Below are positions 34,799 through 43,282 of a DNA stretch of 64,000 bases, piece after piece. Each line of letters begins with the position of its first letter. The stretch's first letter is position 1. The stretch comes from Actinacidiphila sp965342175 (lineage in GTDB: Bacteria; Actinomycetota; Actinomycetes; Streptomycetales; Streptomycetaceae), in contig NZ_CBDRBL010000022.1 in assembly GCF_965342175.1 (NCBI RefSeq), positions 26,309 to 90,308 on the forward strand, given 5' to 3'. Both the position numbers and the translations under genes were made by a program. The notes below the pieces were generated by a model. That model saw nothing but the letters and a program-made list of their open reading frames with translations, was not told where the DNA came from and searched no databases.

Positions 34799-35899
34799 TC
34801 ACACCTGCGCTCGTGCGTACTCGAGCAGCTTGGCGAAGTCGAGCGCGCCGGGATCCCCATGGGAGTTGTGGCAAAGCAGCCCCCGCGCCACATAGGTGCG
34901 CGCCGAGGTCGACAGCGAGGCGATCGGCTGTTCCCCCAGGGGCTCGACCGCGAGCACCTGCGCCTCTCCCGTGGCGTCGGCGACCGCGGCGCCCTCCCAG
35001 GCGCCCGCCGCACCGGCCCGCCCGTCGGCGAGGGCGACGATCCGGTGCTTGAACGGGGTGAGTTCGCGACTGGTCATCCACGCGTCGCCGTGCGGCAGAC
35101 GCACCAGCCACGGGTGGTCGGCCGTCGCGACGACCTCGCCCAGCGCCGTGGTCACCCGGTACGCGTCCTTGCGCGCCGGGTCGTTGCGGGTCACCACCCC
35201 GCGGCGGAGCCGCCGTCGCCCCTGAACGCCGGAGGTCTCCTCCTCGTCGAAGCACGCGATCTCGTCGCCGACTGACAGGTCGCCGGCACGGGACCAGCTC
35301 AGGTCGGCGCGGAGCACCGGGGTGTCCGGGTGCACGCAGTTCTCCGGCACGTGCTGGTGGCCGCAGATCCCGCGGAAGGCGTTCCACTCCCGTCCGGTCA
35401 TCCGCTGGCCGCCCGCCGTCCCGTACGAGCGGGGGTAGGGCGGCCAGAGCTTCGGCCCCTTGAGCGGCACGCCGTGCTGGGTGTGCATCCAGGCCAGGAA
35501 CTCGGCGAGTTCACGCAGCGCCCACCGGGGGGCCTTGGGCCAGTAGATGTGCCGGTTGGCCGTACCCCAGTTCTCGTGCCGGACGGGGTCGCAGGTGCCC
35601 ACCAGCTCCACCTGGCACACGTTGAGAGTGTTGGTCTCCACCCCGCCGGGACGGTTGACCAGGGCGCGCGAGGAGATGTCGATGTCGAAGTGCTGGTACC
35701 AGACCAGCTTCTCGTCCTCGAAATCCGGTTTCGCCGTGAGGTTGGGCGCGCTGCTCCCGCCCCCGTACGTCGGCACGCTGCGGCCCTCGGTCGTGTGCAG
35801 CACGATGGCGTTGACCTCCATCGCGGCACCGCCGTAGTCGTCCTGATACCAGTATCTGCGTGAGGCCCCCGGGTACTTCTGCGGTCCTTGCCTGGTCAT
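34799..35899 (-). CDS. Peptidoglycan amidase-like (amidase_2 fold) protein interrupted by an intein
   Basis: A 366-residue precursor. Exteins are residues 1-187 and 346-366, giving a 208-residue spliced product resembling type-2 N-acetylmuramoyl-L-alanine amidases: VNAIVLHTTEG contains a likely zinc His (H35), QVELVGTCDP and ALRELAEFLAWMHTQHGVPL follow, then GICGHQHVPEN (H181) joins SHGDPG of the C-extein, where H347 or D349 could be the third ligand. No signal peptide, so export or a lysis function is not obvious. ATG 35899 has GGGGAG about 5 bases upstream. The uninterrupted form of this family occurs in Streptomyces with HVPEN joined directly to xHGDPG. Confidence 0.85.
   Translation of the reverse strand: MTRQGPQKYPGASRRYWYQDDYGGAAMEVNAIVLHTTEGRSVPTYGGGSSAPNLTAKPDFEDEKLVWYQHFDIDISSRALVNRPGGVETNTLNVCQVELVGTCDPVRHENWGTANRHIYWPKAPRWALRELAEFLAWMHTQHGVPLKGPKLWPPYPRSYGTAGGQRMTGREWNAFRGICGHQHVPENCVHPDTPVLRADLSWSRAGDLSVGDEIACFDEEETSGVQGRRRLRRGVVTRNDPARKDAYRVTTALGEVVATADHPWLVRLPHGDAWMTSRELTPFKHRIVALADGRAGAAGAWEGAAVADATGEAQVLAVEPLGEQPIASLSTSARTYVARGLLCHNSHGDPGALDFAKLLEYARAQV
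34865..35338 (-). other. Mini-intein (Hint domain, no homing endonuclease)
   Basis: Residues 188-345 of the precursor, 158 residues. Splicing hallmarks: Cys188 first, block A CVHPDTPVLRADLSWSRAGD then LSVGDEIACFDEE, block B TTALGEVVATADHPWLV with T259-x-x-H262, block F PIASLSTSARTYVARGLL, block G CHN with penultimate His344 and terminal Asn345, and Ser346 as +1 residue. There is no LAGLIDADG or HNH region and no room for one. All residues needed for standard Cys/Ser class 1 protein splicing are present. Confidence 0.9.
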
Positions 35900-36065
35900 G
35901 GTGCTCCCCGTCCCGTTGCGGTGTCGGAAGGTACGACAATCGCAGCACGACGGAACGGGACAGATCGACTGTTGCCCTAAAGGATCACCCGAATCGGCGA
36001 TCCTGCATCATTCCGGGCGCATTGGTGGTGACGGTTCGTCGGGCGACCGGCCCGTGTCCGCCGGG

Positions 36066-37166
36066 TCACCCCACCACGCGGCCGCGCAGCACGATGCGCC
36101 GGGGCGCGGCCAGCACACGCACGTCGGCGCGCGGGTCCTGCGGGTAGACGACCAGGTCCGCGGAAGCCCCCTCGGTGAGGCCCTCGCGGCCGAGCCACTC
36201 GCGGGCGGACCAGGTGGCGGCGGAGAGCGCGTCGAGAGCGGGCAGGCCGGCCGTGACGAGCTCGGCGACCTCGCCGGCGACCAGTCCGTGCGCGAGGGAG
36301 CCGCCGGCGTCGGTGCCGGCGAAGATCCGGATGCCCGCTTCGTACGCGGCGCGGACGGTGTCGTAGCGGCGGGCGTGCAGCCGGCGCATGTGGTCGGACC
36401 AGCGCGGGAACTTGGCCCGGCCGCCGTCCGCGAGGTCCGGGAAGGTCGCGATGTTGACCAGGGTGGGGACGATGGCCACCTGGTGCTCGGCGAAGAGCGG
36501 GATGGTGTCCTCGGTGAGCCCGGTGGCGTGCTCGACGCAGTCGATCCCGGCCTCGACCAGGTCCCGCAGGGAGTCCTCGGCGAAGCAGTGGGCGGTGACG
36601 CGGGCGCCCTCGTCGTGGGCGGCGGCGATGGCGGCCTCGAGCGCTTCGCGCGGCCAGCAGGCCGTGAGGTCGCCGGCCTCGCGGTCGATCCAGTCGCCCA
36701 CCAGCTTGACCCATCCGTCGCCGCGCCGGGCCTCCCGGCGGACATGGGCGACCAGGTCCTCGGGCTCGATCTCCCAGGCGTAGTCGCGGATGTAGCGGCG
36801 GGTGCGGGCGATGTGCCGGCCGGCCCTGATGATCCGCGGGAGGTCCTCGCGGTCGTCGATCCAGCGCGTGTCGGAGGGCGAGCCGGCGTCGCGGAGCAGC
36901 AGGGCCCCCGCGTCGCGGTCGGTGAGGGCCTGCTTCTCGGAGGTGCCCGGGTCGACCGGGCCGTGCTGGTCGAGGCCGACGTGGCAGTGGGCGTCGACCA
37001 GTCCGGGCAGGACCCAGCCCTCGACGGAGGTGAGGTCGCGCAGGCCGGCGGGGCGCTCGTAGGTGACCCGGCCGCCGACCACCCAGAGTTCGTCCCGCAC
37101 GTCCTGGGGCCCGGCCAGGATGCGGCCCTTGACGTGCAGCGCTTGCGGAGCCTCGCGATCAGCCAT
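36066..37166 (-). CDS. Amidohydrolase family protein (imidazolonepropionase/prolidase-like)
   Basis: A 366-residue metal-dependent hydrolase with the TIM-barrel amidohydrolase plan. An N-terminal beta-sandwich strand set (ALHVKGRILAGPQDVRDELW) leads to VLPGLVDAHCHVGLD, the HxH metal motif. Later ligands are in VTAHCFAEDSLRDLVEAG and CVEHATGLTEDTI, and the catalytic Asp in FAGTDAGGSLAHGL. The C-terminus returns to the sandwich (GASADLVVYPQDPRADVRVL). The substrate is unknown. It is transcribed divergently from the class V PLP enzyme, 68 bases apart. Confidence 0.88.
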   Translation of the reverse strand: MADREAPQALHVKGRILAGPQDVRDELWVVGGRVTYERPAGLRDLTSVEGWVLPGLVDAHCHVGLDQHGPVDPGTSEKQALTDRDAGALLLRDAGSPSDTRWIDDREDLPRIIRAGRHIARTRRYIRDYAWEIEPEDLVAHVRREARRGDGWVKLVGDWIDREAGDLTACWPREALEAAIAAAHDEGARVTAHCFAEDSLRDLVEAGIDCVEHATGLTEDTIPLFAEHQVAIVPTLVNIATFPDLADGGRAKFPRWSDHMRRLHARRYDTVRAAYEAGIRIFAGTDAGGSLAHGLVAGEVAELVTAGLPALDALSAATWSAREWLGREGLTEGASADLVVYPQDPRADVRVLAAPRRIVLRGRVVG

Positions 37167-37234
37167 GTCTGCACTCTACGAGCCTGGGGATACGCTCGGG
37201 CCGTACACCCCTCGACGAAGGAAGCAGCGCCACC

Positions 37235-38323
37235 GTGTCCCACCCCCTGCTCGACCTGCCCCCGCTGACCGCCGAGCGCTTCGCCTCGATCGAGCGCCGA
37301 GTCGCCGCGCTGCTGCGCACCGAGCACGACGTCGTGATCACGCAGGGCGAGGCCCTGCTGCCGCTGGAGGGCTGCATCCGCGGCGGCGCGCGGCCGGGTT
37401 CGACGGCACTGAACGTGGTGACCGGGCCGTACGGCCAGACGTTCGGCAACTGGCTGCGGGACGCGGGCGCCGCCGTGGTCGACCTGGAGGCGCCCTTCCA
37501 CGCCGCCGCGACCGCACGGGACGTCGAGCGGGCGCTGGCCGACCACCCGGAGATCGACTTCGTGTCGCTGGTGCACGCGGAGGCGGCCACCGGCAACACC
37601 AACCCGGTGGCGGAGATCGGCGAGGTCGTCCGGGCGCACGGCGCGCTGTTCATGGTCGACGCGGTCGCGTCGGTGGCGGCCGAGCCGCTGCTGGTCGACG
37701 CGTGGGGCGTGGACCTGTGCGTGATCGGCGCCCAGAAGGCGATGGGCGGGCCCGCCGGGGTGTCGGCGGTGTCGGTGAGTGAGCGCGCGTGGCAGCGGCT
37801 GGCGGACAACCCGGCGGCGCCGCGCCGCTCGTACCTGTCGCTGCTGGACTGGAAGGAACGCTGGATCGACGCCGGGCGCAGGGCCCTGCCGCACGCGCCC
37901 GCGCAGCTGGAGATGCTGGCGCTCGAGGCGTGCCTGGAGCGGATCGAGGAGTCGGGGCTCGACGCGGTGGTCGCCCGGCACCGCGCCGCCGCGGCGGCGA
38001 CCCGGGCCGGCGCCGCGGCGCTGGCCGGCGCCGTCGAGCCCTATGTGCACCGGGACGAGGACGCCGCGCCGGTCGCGACGACACTGCGCACCCTGGACGG
38101 CATCGCCGCCGACGCCCTGGTCGCCGACGCCCTGGCGCTGGAGCCGGGGCTTCCGCTGGTCGCCGGCGGCGGGGCCCTGGCCAAGGAGATGATCCGGGTC
38201 AACCACTACGGCCGGGACGCCGACCCGGCTGCGGTCGTCCGCACCCTGCGCGCCCTGGCCGGCGCCCTGGGGGCGGACCCCGACCCGGCCGTGGCGGCGG
38301 CCGAGGCCGCCTGGCAGGGCTGA
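37235..38323 (+). CDS. Class V aminotransferase-fold PLP enzyme
   Basis: A 362-residue PLP-dependent protein of the alanine-glyoxylate/serine-pyruvate aminotransferase type. LNVVTGPYGQTFGNWLRDAG precedes the cofactor domain; SLVHAEAATGNTNPVAEIGE and FMVDAVASVAAEPLLVDAWG hold the PLP-contacting Asp, and K168 in VIGAQKAMGGPAGVS is the Schiff-base lysine. The C-terminal domain has the GGGALAKEMIRVNHYG segment. Substrate unknown. The GTG start has GAAGGAAG about 8 bases before. The gene ends 16 bases before a hairpin terminator. Confidence 0.87.
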   Translation: MSHPLLDLPPLTAERFASIERRVAALLRTEHDVVITQGEALLPLEGCIRGGARPGSTALNVVTGPYGQTFGNWLRDAGAAVVDLEAPFHAAATARDVERALADHPEIDFVSLVHAEAATGNTNPVAEIGEVVRAHGALFMVDAVASVAAEPLLVDAWGVDLCVIGAQKAMGGPAGVSAVSVSERAWQRLADNPAAPRRSYLSLLDWKERWIDAGRRALPHAPAQLEMLALEACLERIEESGLDAVVARHRAAAAATRAGAAALAGAVEPYVHRDEDAAPVATTLRTLDGIAADALVADALALEPGLPLVAGGGALAKEMIRVNHYGRDADPAAVVRTLRALAGALGADPDPAVAAAEAAWQG

Positions 38324-38338
38324 CTCCACCGCTCCGCC

Positions 38339-38365
38339 GCCCTGGACCGCCTGGCGGTCCAGGGC
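38339..38365 (+). terminator. Terminator of the class V PLP enzyme gene
   Basis: GCCCTGGACCGCC (38339-38351) and GGCGGTCCAGGGC (38353-38365) form a near-continuous perfect stem. Confidence 0.8.
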
Positions 38366-38517
38366 TGTCCGGACGGCTACCGCGATCGCGATGCCGCCGT
38401 CGCGCTCCTCCGCGCCGGGCGCCTGGAAGCGCCGGGCCCCGGACGGCCGGTGGCGGTCGCGCTCGGGACCGAGGGTGGGGAAGCCGCCGGGTGCCCAGCG
38501 CGAAGACCTGAGGAGAA

Positions 38518-38539
38518 GGCGGGGGCACGCGCCCCCGCC
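38518..38539 (-). terminator. Candidate terminator of the aldehyde dehydrogenase gene
   Basis: GGCGGGGGC (38518-38526), loop ACGC, GCCCCCGCC (38531-38539): a perfect 9-bp stem about 107 bases past the aldehyde dehydrogenase stop. Confidence 0.5.
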
Positions 38540-38646
38540 GCCCGGCGCGAACGCCCCGCGCGCGGCGACCGGCACGGGCGCCGACAGCACCCCGGCAGCG
38601 GCCGCCGTGACACGCCTGTCCGCGCGGCACGGCGGCCCAGCCGAGG

Positions 38647-40194
38647 TCAGCCCTCGCGGCGCCCGTCGACGCGGCGCGGCACCCCTGACGGGTTCCCGTC
38701 CCGCAGCTCCGCCGGCAGCAGCGCCTGCGGCGCGTCCTGGTACACGACGGGCCGCAGCCACCGCTCGATCGCCGTCCCGCCGACCGACGTGGACGTCGAG
38801 GTCGTCGCCGGGTACGGCCCGCCGTGGTGCATCGCCGGGGCCACCGCGACTCCCGTGGGCCAGCCGTTCACCACGACACGCCCCGCCAGCGGCGTGAGCC
38901 GGCGCAGCAGTTCCGCGCCGGAGCCCCCGGCCTCCGCGCCCCCGTCGCCGCCGGACGCCTCGGCCTCGCTCATGTGCGCCGTCGCCGTGAGGTTCCCGGG
39001 CAGCCGCCCGAGTACCGCCTCGGCCTCCTCCTCACTGCCGTAGCGCGCGACGACCGTGACCGGCCCGAAGTGCTCCTCCAGCAGCGCGTCGTACGCACCG
39101 CCGGCGGCGAGCCGGGCCGCGTCGACGGAGACGAAGCCGGCCCGCACGAGGCGCTCACCCCCGTCGCCGGGCTCGACCGGCGCCTCCACCCCAGCCAGCT
39201 CGGTCAGTTCGCGCACGCCCGCGATGAAGTTGTCCCGCATGCGGGCGTCGAGGAGTGTGCCGGGGGCGACGTCGCCCACCGCGGCCGCCAGGGACTTCAG
39301 GAGGCGGTCGCCCGCCTCCCCCGCCGGGGCCAGCACAAGGCCGGGCTTGACGCAGAACTGGCCGACGCCGAGCGTCATGGATGCGGCGAGCCCCGAGCCG
39401 ATCTGCTCGGCGCGCTCCTCGGCCGCGGCCCGGGTGATGACGACCGGGTTGAGACTGCCGAGTTCGCCGTGGAACGGGATGGGCGCCGGTCGCGCCGCGG
39501 CGGCGTCGAAGAGGGCGCGCCCGCCCCGCACGGAACCGGTGAAGCCGGCGGCGGAGACCAGCGGGTGCTTGATGAGGTCGATGCCGGCCTGGAACCCGTG
39601 CACCACCGAGACGACGTCCGCGGGCAGCCCGACCGCGACGGCCGCGCGGCGCAGCGCGTCCGCGCACAGCTCGCTCGTCGCCGGGTGGTCGGGGTGGGCC
39701 TTGACGACGACGGGGCAGCCCGCGGCGAGCGCGCTGGCGGTGTCGCCACCCGGCACGGAGAAGGCGAGCGGGAAGTTGCTGGCGGCGTACACGGCCACGA
39801 CCCCGAGCGGGATCTTGTAGCGCCGCAGGTCGGGCCGGGGCGGGACGAGGGCGGCGTCGGCGTGGTCGATGATGACGTCGAGGAAGGCGCCCTCCTCGAC
39901 GATCTCGGCGAAGGCCCGCAACTGATAGGTGGTGCGGCCGAGTTCGCCGGTGAGGCGGGCCGGCCCGAGGGCGGTCTCCGCGTCGGCGGCCTCCAGGATG
40001 CGGGGGCCGGCCTCCTCGAGGAAGTCGGCGGCGGTGCGCAGCAGCCGGGCCCGCACCGCGCGGTCGGCCAGTGCCGGGGAGGCCGCGGCGGCGGCGCGCA
40101 CCGCGGCGTCGACCTCCTCGGCGGTGGCTTCGACGGCGACCTGCTCCCGCTGCTTCCCTGTCCGGGGATCGACGCTCCACACTGGTACGGCCAC
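38647..40194 (-). CDS. 2-Oxoglutarate semialdehyde dehydrogenase (NADP+-type aldehyde dehydrogenase)
   Basis: A 515-residue aldehyde dehydrogenase of the branch that oxidises 2,5-dioxopentanoate to 2-oxoglutarate, the last step of oxidative uronate, aldarate and pentose routes. Signature blocks: GVVAVYAASNFPLAFSVPGG, AGCPVVVKAHPDHPATSELC, FTGSVRGGRALFDAAAARP, IPFHGELGSLNPVVI (general-base Glu) and the catalytic C281 in GVGQFCVKPGLVLAP. GTG 40194 has GGAGG 8 bases upstream; the longer upstream frame runs into the divergent promoter. It is divergent from an IclR regulator and lies in the same 10-kb region as the dehydratase and uronate dehydrogenase genes of the pathway. Confidence 0.88.
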   Translation of the reverse strand: MAVPVWSVDPRTGKQREQVAVEATAEEVDAAVRAAAAASPALADRAVRARLLRTAADFLEEAGPRILEAADAETALGPARLTGELGRTTYQLRAFAEIVEEGAFLDVIIDHADAALVPPRPDLRRYKIPLGVVAVYAASNFPLAFSVPGGDTASALAAGCPVVVKAHPDHPATSELCADALRRAAVAVGLPADVVSVVHGFQAGIDLIKHPLVSAAGFTGSVRGGRALFDAAAARPAPIPFHGELGSLNPVVITRAAAEERAEQIGSGLAASMTLGVGQFCVKPGLVLAPAGEAGDRLLKSLAAAVGDVAPGTLLDARMRDNFIAGVRELTELAGVEAPVEPGDGGERLVRAGFVSVDAARLAAGGAYDALLEEHFGPVTVVARYGSEEEAEAVLGRLPGNLTATAHMSEAEASGGDGGAEAGGSGAELLRRLTPLAGRVVVNGWPTGVAVAPAMHHGGPYPATTSTSTSVGGTAIERWLRPVVYQDAPQALLPAELRDGNPSGVPRRVDGRREG

Positions 40195-40222
40195 CGCGGT
40201 ACCTCCAGGCCTTCCGTTCGAT

Positions 40223-40248
40223 ATGCTGAACAGCATCCACAATTGTGA
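40223..40248. promoter_or_regulatory. Two palindromic operators between the dehydrogenase and IclR genes
   Basis: ATGCTG-AA-CAGCAT (40223-40236) is a perfect 6-bp inverted repeat and CACAATTGTG (40238-40247) a perfect 10-base palindrome. They sit side by side 30-55 bases before the dehydrogenase start and about 60-85 before the IclR start, as expected for an autoregulated, divergent IclR operator. Confidence 0.6.
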
Positions 40249-40305
40249 ATGCGTTCGGGAGCCTACTTGTGCGGATCCCGGCCGAACAAGAGGGGTCCAC
40301 TCCAG

Positions 40306-41073
40306 ATGGCTGCAGGTGAGGGCGGGGCGCAGGTCAAATCCGCGGTGCGGACGGTGGAGTTGCTGGAGTACTTCGCCGGCCGGCCCGGCATGCACAGCCT
40401 GGCCGCGGTCCAGGAGGCCGTCGGCTACCCCAAGTCCAGCCTGTACATGCTGCTGCGCACGCTCGTGGACCTGGGCTGGATCGAGACCGACGCCACTGGC
40501 ACGCGCTACGGCATCGGCGTGCGCGCGCTGCTGGTCGGCACCTCCTACATCGACGGCGACGAGGTGGTCGCCGCGGCCCGCCCGACCCTGGACCGGCTCT
40601 CGGACGACACCAGCGAGACCATCCACCTGGCCCGCCTCGACGGCACCAGCGTGGTGTACCTGGCGACCCGCCAGTCGTCGCATTACCTGCGGCCGTTCAC
40701 CCGGGTCGGACGCCGGCTGCCGGCCCACTCCACCTCGCTCGGCAAGGCGCTGCTCGCCACGTACACCGACGAGCAGGTCCGGGGGCTGCTGGCGGAGACG
40801 CTGGAGCCGCTCACCGAGCACACCCACACCGACCGCGAGAAGCTGATCGCCGAGCTGCACCAGATCCGCGAGCAGGGCTACGCCGTGGACCGCGAGGAGA
40901 ACACGCTCGGCCTGCGCTGCTTCGGCGTGGCCGTGCCCTACCGCACCCCCGCCCGTGACGCGATCAGCTGCTCGGTGCCGGTGGCCCGGCTGACCCCGGG
41001 CCACGAACAGCTGATCAAGGACGCCCTCTTCGACGCGCGCGACCGCCTCACGCTGGCGACGCGCTGCTTGTGA
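40306..41073 (+). CDS. IclR family transcriptional regulator
   Basis: A 255-residue regulator. The N-terminal winged helix (VKSAVRTVELLEYFAGRPGM ... QEAVGYPKSSLYMLLRTLVD) covers about residues 12-70. The C-terminal effector domain (about 85-250) shows ETIHLARLDGTSVVYLATRQ, LPAHSTSLGKALLATY and REQGYAVDREENTLGLRCFGVAV with ending PVARLTPGHEQLIKDALFDA, standard for IclR. By position it should control the divergent 2-oxoglutarate semialdehyde dehydrogenase and sense a sugar acid or product, an inference. ATG 40306 is chosen over upstream in-frame starts that would overlap the operators. Confidence 0.92.
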   Translation: MAAGEGGAQVKSAVRTVELLEYFAGRPGMHSLAAVQEAVGYPKSSLYMLLRTLVDLGWIETDATGTRYGIGVRALLVGTSYIDGDEVVAAARPTLDRLSDDTSETIHLARLDGTSVVYLATRQSSHYLRPFTRVGRRLPAHSTSLGKALLATYTDEQVRGLLAETLEPLTEHTHTDREKLIAELHQIREQGYAVDREENTLGLRCFGVAVPYRTPARDAISCSVPVARLTPGHEQLIKDALFDARDRLTLATRCL

Positions 41074-41179
41074 CCTCCCCCGTCACGACTCCTCATGGAG
41101 CACGCGGAAAGGGCCCGCGGACGCACCGACCGGCCGACCACCCGCCCGCCGGTGAGCAGTTCGGCGCCCGGCACGTCCA

Positions 41180-41599
41180 GGGGCGCCTTCGCCTCGGCCT
41201 GCGGCAAGAGCGCTTCTCCGAGGACCCGAACGTCAGCGTGCCGCTCAGCGGCTGCGTCCACGCGCCGGCCGCGCTCGACACACCGCTGCTGCCGATGATC
41301 GCGGGCGACGATCCCGAGCGGGGCGGACCACCCGCTACAACACCGCCGGGCACGTCGCGAGGGTGCTGCCGGCGTCCAGCCGCTCGGGCAACCCGGTCGC
41401 CGGGCGACTGGAGGAGACGGGCGTCCCGTCCGTCGCCCGCGGGGAGCCGCTGGGGCAGGGCGCCCGGGTCGCCCGCATGGCGGCGGACGAAGGGGGCGGC
41501 GCGCACCGGATGGTGCGGCCGCCGCTCGCCCGCATCGCGGTCGACGAGCCGTCCGCAGTGATCCTCCCTACGGAGCTGCTACAGCGCACTTCTCCATGA
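41180..41599 (+). pseudogene. Decayed LacI-family regulator
   Basis: Fragments of a LacI effector domain are spread over at least two frames. One frame has FSEDPNVSVPLSG (about 41215); another, 41363-41599, reads LPASSRSGNPVAGRLEETGV, PSVARGEPLGQGARVARMAA, DEGGGAHRMVRPPLARIAV and ends SAVILPTELLQRTSP, matching the GVPVV...ADNxxGAxxMVxHL and C-terminal LPTELVVRxS blocks of LacI proteins. The helix-turn-helix and the segments between these blocks are missing. It may be the remains of a second sugar regulator at this locus. Confidence 0.5.
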
Positions 41600-41661
41600 A
41601 CATCCCCTAGGATCATGGTAGTTGGGGCGTCGAAGCCGCCGCCCCCCGACTTGGAGGACCG

Positions 41662-42093
41662 GTGCGTCTCCCCCGCTCCCTTTCCGGCTGGACCATGGCC
41701 GTCTTCGGCCTGCTCGCCGCCGCGCTCGGCATCGTCGGGATCGTCTCGCCCGCCGTACAGCTGTCCCTGCTCGGCTTCCAGCAGCCGGACCAGCGCGCGG
41801 CCGGCGACTACACCCTGGTGTTCCTCACCGCTTCCTCGATGGCGGCGCTCAACATGGGCGTCTACTACGTCCTGGCGGCCCTCGCCGACTGGCGCGCCTT
41901 CTTCCGCTGGACGGTCCCGTTCCGGCTGCTGACCTGCACCGTCTTCACCGGCGCCGTGGTGTTCGGCCGGGCGCCGTCCGGCTTTCTCGGCGTCGGCGCG
42001 TGGGAGGGGGTGGGCGCGCTGGTGACGGGCGCGGCCCTCTGGCACGAGGGCCGCGCGGCCCGGGCGGCCGCCGAGGGCGCCCAGGCGGCGTGA
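41662..42093 (+). CDS. Small four-helix membrane protein, function unknown
   Basis: A 143-residue integral membrane protein with four predicted helices (about residues 8-32, 46-70, 80-102 and 108-128). The first helix reads WTMAVFGLLAAALGIVGIVS; YTLVFLTASSMAALNMGVYY spans the second. I do not recognise a family with known activity. The GTG start is well supported by GGAGG 4 bases upstream. The short C-terminal tail is Ala/Arg-rich. It lies downstream of the LacI remnant and converges on a dehydrogenase gene. Confidence 0.8.
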   Translation: MRLPRSLSGWTMAVFGLLAAALGIVGIVSPAVQLSLLGFQQPDQRAAGDYTLVFLTASSMAALNMGVYYVLAALADWRAFFRWTVPFRLLTCTVFTGAVVFGRAPSGFLGVGAWEGVGALVTGAALWHEGRAARAAAEGAQAA

Positions 42094-42190
42094 TCGGGCC
42101 GCGGGCGGCCCTCCCGGGCCTCGCACCCGTGCGCACCCCGAGGACGGGCGGCCTCGCGGTGGGACGCGAAGGGCCCGCGCCCGCCGGCGG

Positions 42191-43159
42191 TCACCTGCGC
42201 AGGGCGCACTCGGCTCGGTCCCAGAGGCGGTCCGCCGCGATCGGGTCCACGGCGTGGGGCGCGACGCCGCCGGGGTACTCCTCGTCGCCGCCGACGACGG
42301 GCGCCTCCTGGTTGTCCTCGAAGTAGCGCCCGGTCACCCCGTCCAGCAGCGGTGAGGCCGCGAGCAGCACCGATGTGGCGGCGCCCTGCTCGACGGTCTT
42401 GTGGTACGGCTGCGGCACGATCTCGCCGTGGTCGTCCGTCACCCCCATCGCCCGCATGGTGGCGGCGTCGATGTGGCGCTTGAGGTTGGTGCTGAGGATC
42501 CACCCGGGGTTGAGCGCGTTGGCGGTGATGCCGTCGGCGGCCCACCGGCGGGCGCCGACGGCGAACAGGACGTCGGCGGTCTTGGACTGCCCGTAGGCCG
42601 TCCACGGGTCGTAGGGGCGCCGCTCGAAGTGCGGGTCGCCGAAGTCGAAGGCGGCGTCCTTGTGCGCGCCGGAGCTGACGATCACCAGGCGTGCCGACCC
42701 CGCCGCCCGCAGTTCGGGGTGGAGCGCCGTGGCGAGGGCGAAGTGCCCGAGGTGGTTGACGGCCAGTTGCAGCTCCCATCCCTGCTCGGTGACCTGGCGG
42801 TCGGGGAGGGCCATGACCCCGGCGTTGGCCACGAGGATGTCGAGGGGGCCGCTCCATTCGCGCGCGAAGTGCGCGACGGAGGCGAGGTCGGCCAGGTCGA
42901 GGGGGCGTACGTCGACCCGGTCGGCGCCGGCGGCCGTGGCGGCGAGCCCGTGCAGTGCGGGCGCAGCGGCGGCGGGGTCGCGTGTGGCGACGGTGACGTG
43001 CGCGCCGGCCTCGGCCAGGGCCCGGACCGTCTCCAGTCCGATGCCGGACGCGCCGCCGGTCACGAGGGCACGCCGGCCGGTGAGGTCGACTCCCTCGACG
43101 ACCTCCAAGGCCGTGGCGTGGAAGGAGAAAGGTGTCTGCAGAAGGTGGTGGTCGAGCAC
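42191..43159 (-). CDS. Short-chain dehydrogenase/reductase (retinol dehydrogenase-like)
   Basis: A 322-residue SDR. The cofactor motif is ALVTGGASGIGLETVRALAE (T-G-x3-G-x-G) preceded by 30 residues, the NAG motif is LDILVANAGVMALPD, the Ser is in ARLVIVSSGAHKDAAF, and the catalytic pair is Y-x3-K in TAYGQSKTADVLF. ATRDPA after strand 2 suggests NADP(H). The length and ending are those of the retinol dehydrogenase/WWOX-like branch, acting on unknown small alcohols or ketones. It is divergent from an AraC-type regulator 123 bases away, which probably controls it. Confidence 0.88.
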   Translation of the reverse strand: MLDHHLLQTPFSFHATALEVVEGVDLTGRRALVTGGASGIGLETVRALAEAGAHVTVATRDPAAAAPALHGLAATAAGADRVDVRPLDLADLASVAHFAREWSGPLDILVANAGVMALPDRQVTEQGWELQLAVNHLGHFALATALHPELRAAGSARLVIVSSGAHKDAAFDFGDPHFERRPYDPWTAYGQSKTADVLFAVGARRWAADGITANALNPGWILSTNLKRHIDAATMRAMGVTDDHGEIVPQPYHKTVEQGAATSVLLAASPLLDGVTGRYFEDNQEAPVVGGDEEYPGGVAPHAVDPIAADRLWDRAECALRR

Positions 43160-43282
43160 AGGAGACCTCGAAGGGAAGGGAAGAACAGGTACTCACGTCA
43201 GGCTAGGGACAGCAGCGCGCATCCTCCATAATGAAGAGTCCGGAAAACTTGATTCATCGTCCAGGGTCTTCGGGAGGCACGC

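Larger units (their letters stand above)
38324..38646. other. 323-base region between convergent genes
   Basis: No coding frame is supported. It contains two strong hairpins (38339-38365 and 38518-38539), probably the terminators of the flanking convergent genes. Confidence 0.6.

Noticed and set aside
41070..41561. A 163-codon frame after the IclR gene as an intact protein
   Set aside because: Only a short part matches LacI-like sequence; the rest is Arg/Pro-rich and unsupported, so it is treated as part of a decayed gene.
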